DNA of 64,000 nucleotides from Sulfurospirillum sp. SCADC. Its GTDB lineage: Bacteria > Campylobacterota > Campylobacteria > Campylobacterales > Sulfurospirillaceae. Position 1 is the stretch's first letter. Each line of letters starts with the position of its first letter. Made by a program: the position numbers and the translations under genes. A model generated the notes under the pieces. That model saw nothing but the letters and a program-made list of their open reading frames with translations. It was not told the origin of the DNA and ran no database searches. Of this stretch, positions 62,564 to 64,000 are shown piece by piece. The stretch is taken from the NCBI RefSeq assembly GCF_000743525.1, contig NZ_JQGK01000002.1, forward strand, positions 62,001 to 126,000, read 5' to 3'.

Positions 62564-63267
62564 TCATCTCCTTGTTCGTGTTCACATTGGCAAAAACGAT
62601 ACCCAATGCTGGACTCTGTTGTGATGTACTCGGGTCTGGTCGAGCTTTTTTCAATTTTCTTGCGCAAAGAATTGATGTAGGTTCTGAGATACTGCATTTC
62701 GTTTTGATACCCAACACCCCATACCGCTTTTAAAATCTGCTGATGCGGAAGGACTTTGTTGGCATTTTGCATCAAGTAACGCAACAGTGCGTATTCTGTG
62801 GGCGTGAGCTTTAAGAAAGATCCCTTTAACGTTACCTCTTTCTTGGTAAAATCAATGGTAAGATCTTTACATGTAAGGATTTCGTGGGAAATTTCATGGT
62901 GCACGCGTCGTAGCGTTGAGCGCACACGTGCAAGCAGTTCACTGGTCGAAAAGGGCTTGGTGACATAGTCATCCGCACCCAAATCCAGTGCCGCGATAAT
63001 CTCTTTTTCATCGCTTTTCGCTGAGAGAACAATGATGGGCGTTTTGCTCTCTTTGCGCACCGCTTTGATCAGTGTTTTACCATCGCCATCAGGCAATCCA
63101 AGATCTAAAATAATGAGCGTAGGATTGTGGCTGATGTATTCACGTTTTGCAAGTGTGAGCGTATTGGCACAGCGCGTTTTATAACCGTATTCGAACAGTG
63201 AAATGGTTAAAAGTTTGGAGATGGCATCGTCATCTTCAACGATTAAAATAAGCTCATTGGGTTTCAT
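62560..63267 (-). CDS. KdpE-like OmpR-family response regulator
   Basis: A 235-residue regulator close to KdpE: receiver with VEDDDAIS, LIILDLGLPDGDG (phospho-Asp) and YVTKPFSTSEL, then winged helix with LTPTEYALLRYLMQNANKV and MQYLRTYINSLRKKIE. Its coupling by four-base overlaps to a KdpD-like kinase on one side and ktrB on the other indicates that it governs K+ uptake through Ktr, not the Kdp ATPase, at least locally. TTACATGTAA at 62867-62876 is read as TCK. Confidence 0.9.
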   Translation of the reverse strand: MKPNELILIVEDDDAISKLLTISLFEYGYKTRCANTLTLAKREYISHNPTLIILDLGLPDGDGKTLIKAVRKESKTPIIVLSAKSDEKEIIAALDLGADDYVTKPFSTSELLARVRSTLRRVHHEISHEILTCKDLTIDFTKKEVTLKGSFLKLTPTEYALLRYLMQNANKVLPHQQILKAVWGVGYQNEMQYLRTYINSLRKKIEKSSTRPEYITTESSIGYRFCQCEHEQGDE

Positions 63268-64000
63268 TCTGCCTCTTTTTGGAGCGCACTGAGGTGTTTG
63301 AGCCTTGGTAAGGTTATCTCAAAACAGACGCCATTTTCGTGGTTATACGCTTTTATTTTTCCATGGTGTGCGGCGACGATGCTTTGGCAAATGAACAGTC
63401 CAATGCCACTGCCTGAAATATCTTTCGCGTTTTCAAGGCGGTAAAATTTATCGAAAATTGTCTCTAAATACTGCTCTTTGAGGGGATTGCTTTCGTTGAA
63501 GAAGGTGATCTTCACATGTTTGGGTTCTTGAATGATCGTGACACTGATCTGTTTGGTCTGGTTGGAGTATTTAAATGCGTTGTCTAAAAGATTGGCAAAA
63601 AGGCGCACTAAAAGATTGTAATCACCCCAGAAAAGCTCCAAATTTGCATCTACATGTAAACGTAAAGAGCGCTGTATGTGGGCTTCATCAAAATCTTGCA
63701 ACGCAACACCCAAACTATCTTCCAGATCGCACCATTCCATCTTCAGCTCTAAGTGCTTGTCTTTCAGGCGCGCATTGTCTAAGAGGTTATTGATGAGGCG
63801 GTTCATGCGATCCGAGCCATTTTTGATCTCGTGAAGCAGTGTATTTTGCGTCTCTTCGCTCATTTTTCGATCTTCCAAGAGCAGTGTAATCGAGCCCAAA
63901 ATGGAAGAGAGCGGTGTTTTAAGGTCGTGCGAGAGGGTGCTTAGTAAAATCTCTCGTATCTCATTGGTTTGAATTTTTTTCGCTTGTGCCGTGATGATGT
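63264..64000 (-). CDS. KdpD-like sensor histidine kinase, 3' part; rest outside window
   Basis: The frame is open to the right edge, so only the last 245 or so residues are seen. The phospho-acceptor helix reads LSHDLKTPLSSILGS (coordinates about 63890-63935), followed by the HATPase domain: LLVRLFANLLDNAFKYSN, the G1 box SGSGIGLFICQSIV and a closing GVCFEITLP. The match to the KdpD kinase core is close. The N-terminal KdpD and Usp domains, if present, lie outside. It is the first visible gene of the kinase-regulator-ktrB-ktrA operon. Confidence 0.88.
   Translation of the reverse strand, partial: IITAQAKKIQTNEIREILLSTLSHDLKTPLSSILGSITLLLEDRKMSEETQNTLLHEIKNGSDRMNRLINNLLDNARLKDKHLELKMEWCDLEDSLGVALQDFDEAHIQRSLRLHVDANLELFWGDYNLLVRLFANLLDNAFKYSNQTKQISVTIIQEPKHVKITFFNESNPLKEQYLETIFDKFYRLENAKDISGSGIGLFICQSIVAAHHGKIKAYNHENGVCFEITLPRLKHLSALQKEAE

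Overview
The window looks like a chromosomal segment of a free-living Campylobacterota bacterium, most likely Sulfurospirillum or a close relative. This rests on gene content and family resemblance (separate GlyS subunit, AmtB/GlnK, cobalamin-dependent MetH, many two-component and c-di-GMP proteins, a Desulfovibrio-type Mo aldehyde oxidoreductase), not on a search. There is no rRNA, no tRNA that I can see, no CRISPR array and no transposase. Three stretches stand out as accessory: mcrBC (12.2-15.2 kb), a methylase-helicase-nuclease cassette (28.4-34.2 kb) and a decayed iron-uptake cluster (38.5-43.9 kb).

Layout. 0-9.7 kb: partial flavoprotein, a CHASE-PAS-GGDEF-EAL protein, ppnP, carbonic anhydrase, a secreted EEP-fold phosphodiesterase, glyS, and a heme-type HD-GYP sensor. 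9.7-15.2 kb: one translationally coupled run of a short molybdopterin oxidoreductase, a HEPN-like protein, McrB and McrC. 15.2-28.2 kb: glnK/amtB, an OpgB-like transferase, two exporters, a soluble MCP, an orphan LivK-like protein, metH, a hydrolase and a sirtuin. 28.4-34.2 kb: an A+T-rich three-gene restriction-like cassette whose methylase is frameshifted at a short G run. 34.3-38.4 kb: cytosine deaminase, a fused glucosylglycerol-phosphate synthase/phosphatase and an MscS channel. 38.5-43.9 kb: AraC regulator, broken TonB receptor, broken small membrane protein, PepSY reductase-like protein. 43.9-46.5 kb: a FIST-domain kinase and its response regulator. 46.9-58.8 kb: a ten-gene aldehyde oxidoreductase (mop) locus with a conserved but functionally unresolved set of accessory genes. 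58.9-64 kb: CNNM/CBS protein, msrB, and a KdpDE-type pair coupled to KtrBA.

Two observations are the most unusual. First, the 10-base palindrome TTACATGTAA occurs 35 times exactly, against roughly 0.1 expected by base composition. It lies on and between genes of every kind and is absent from the 28.4-34.2 kb cassette. It behaves like a highly iterated palindrome (compare HIP1 of cyanobacteria) that I do not know to be described for this lineage. Second, the mop locus couples a molybdenum hydroxylase with a radical SAM protein, a methyltransferase, a PaaK-like adenylate ligase, a C-GCAxxG-C-C protein, a zinc-ribbon redox protein, XdhC, a MocA-HD fusion and a histidine phosphatase. That set implies an undescribed cofactor or ligand maturation chemistry.
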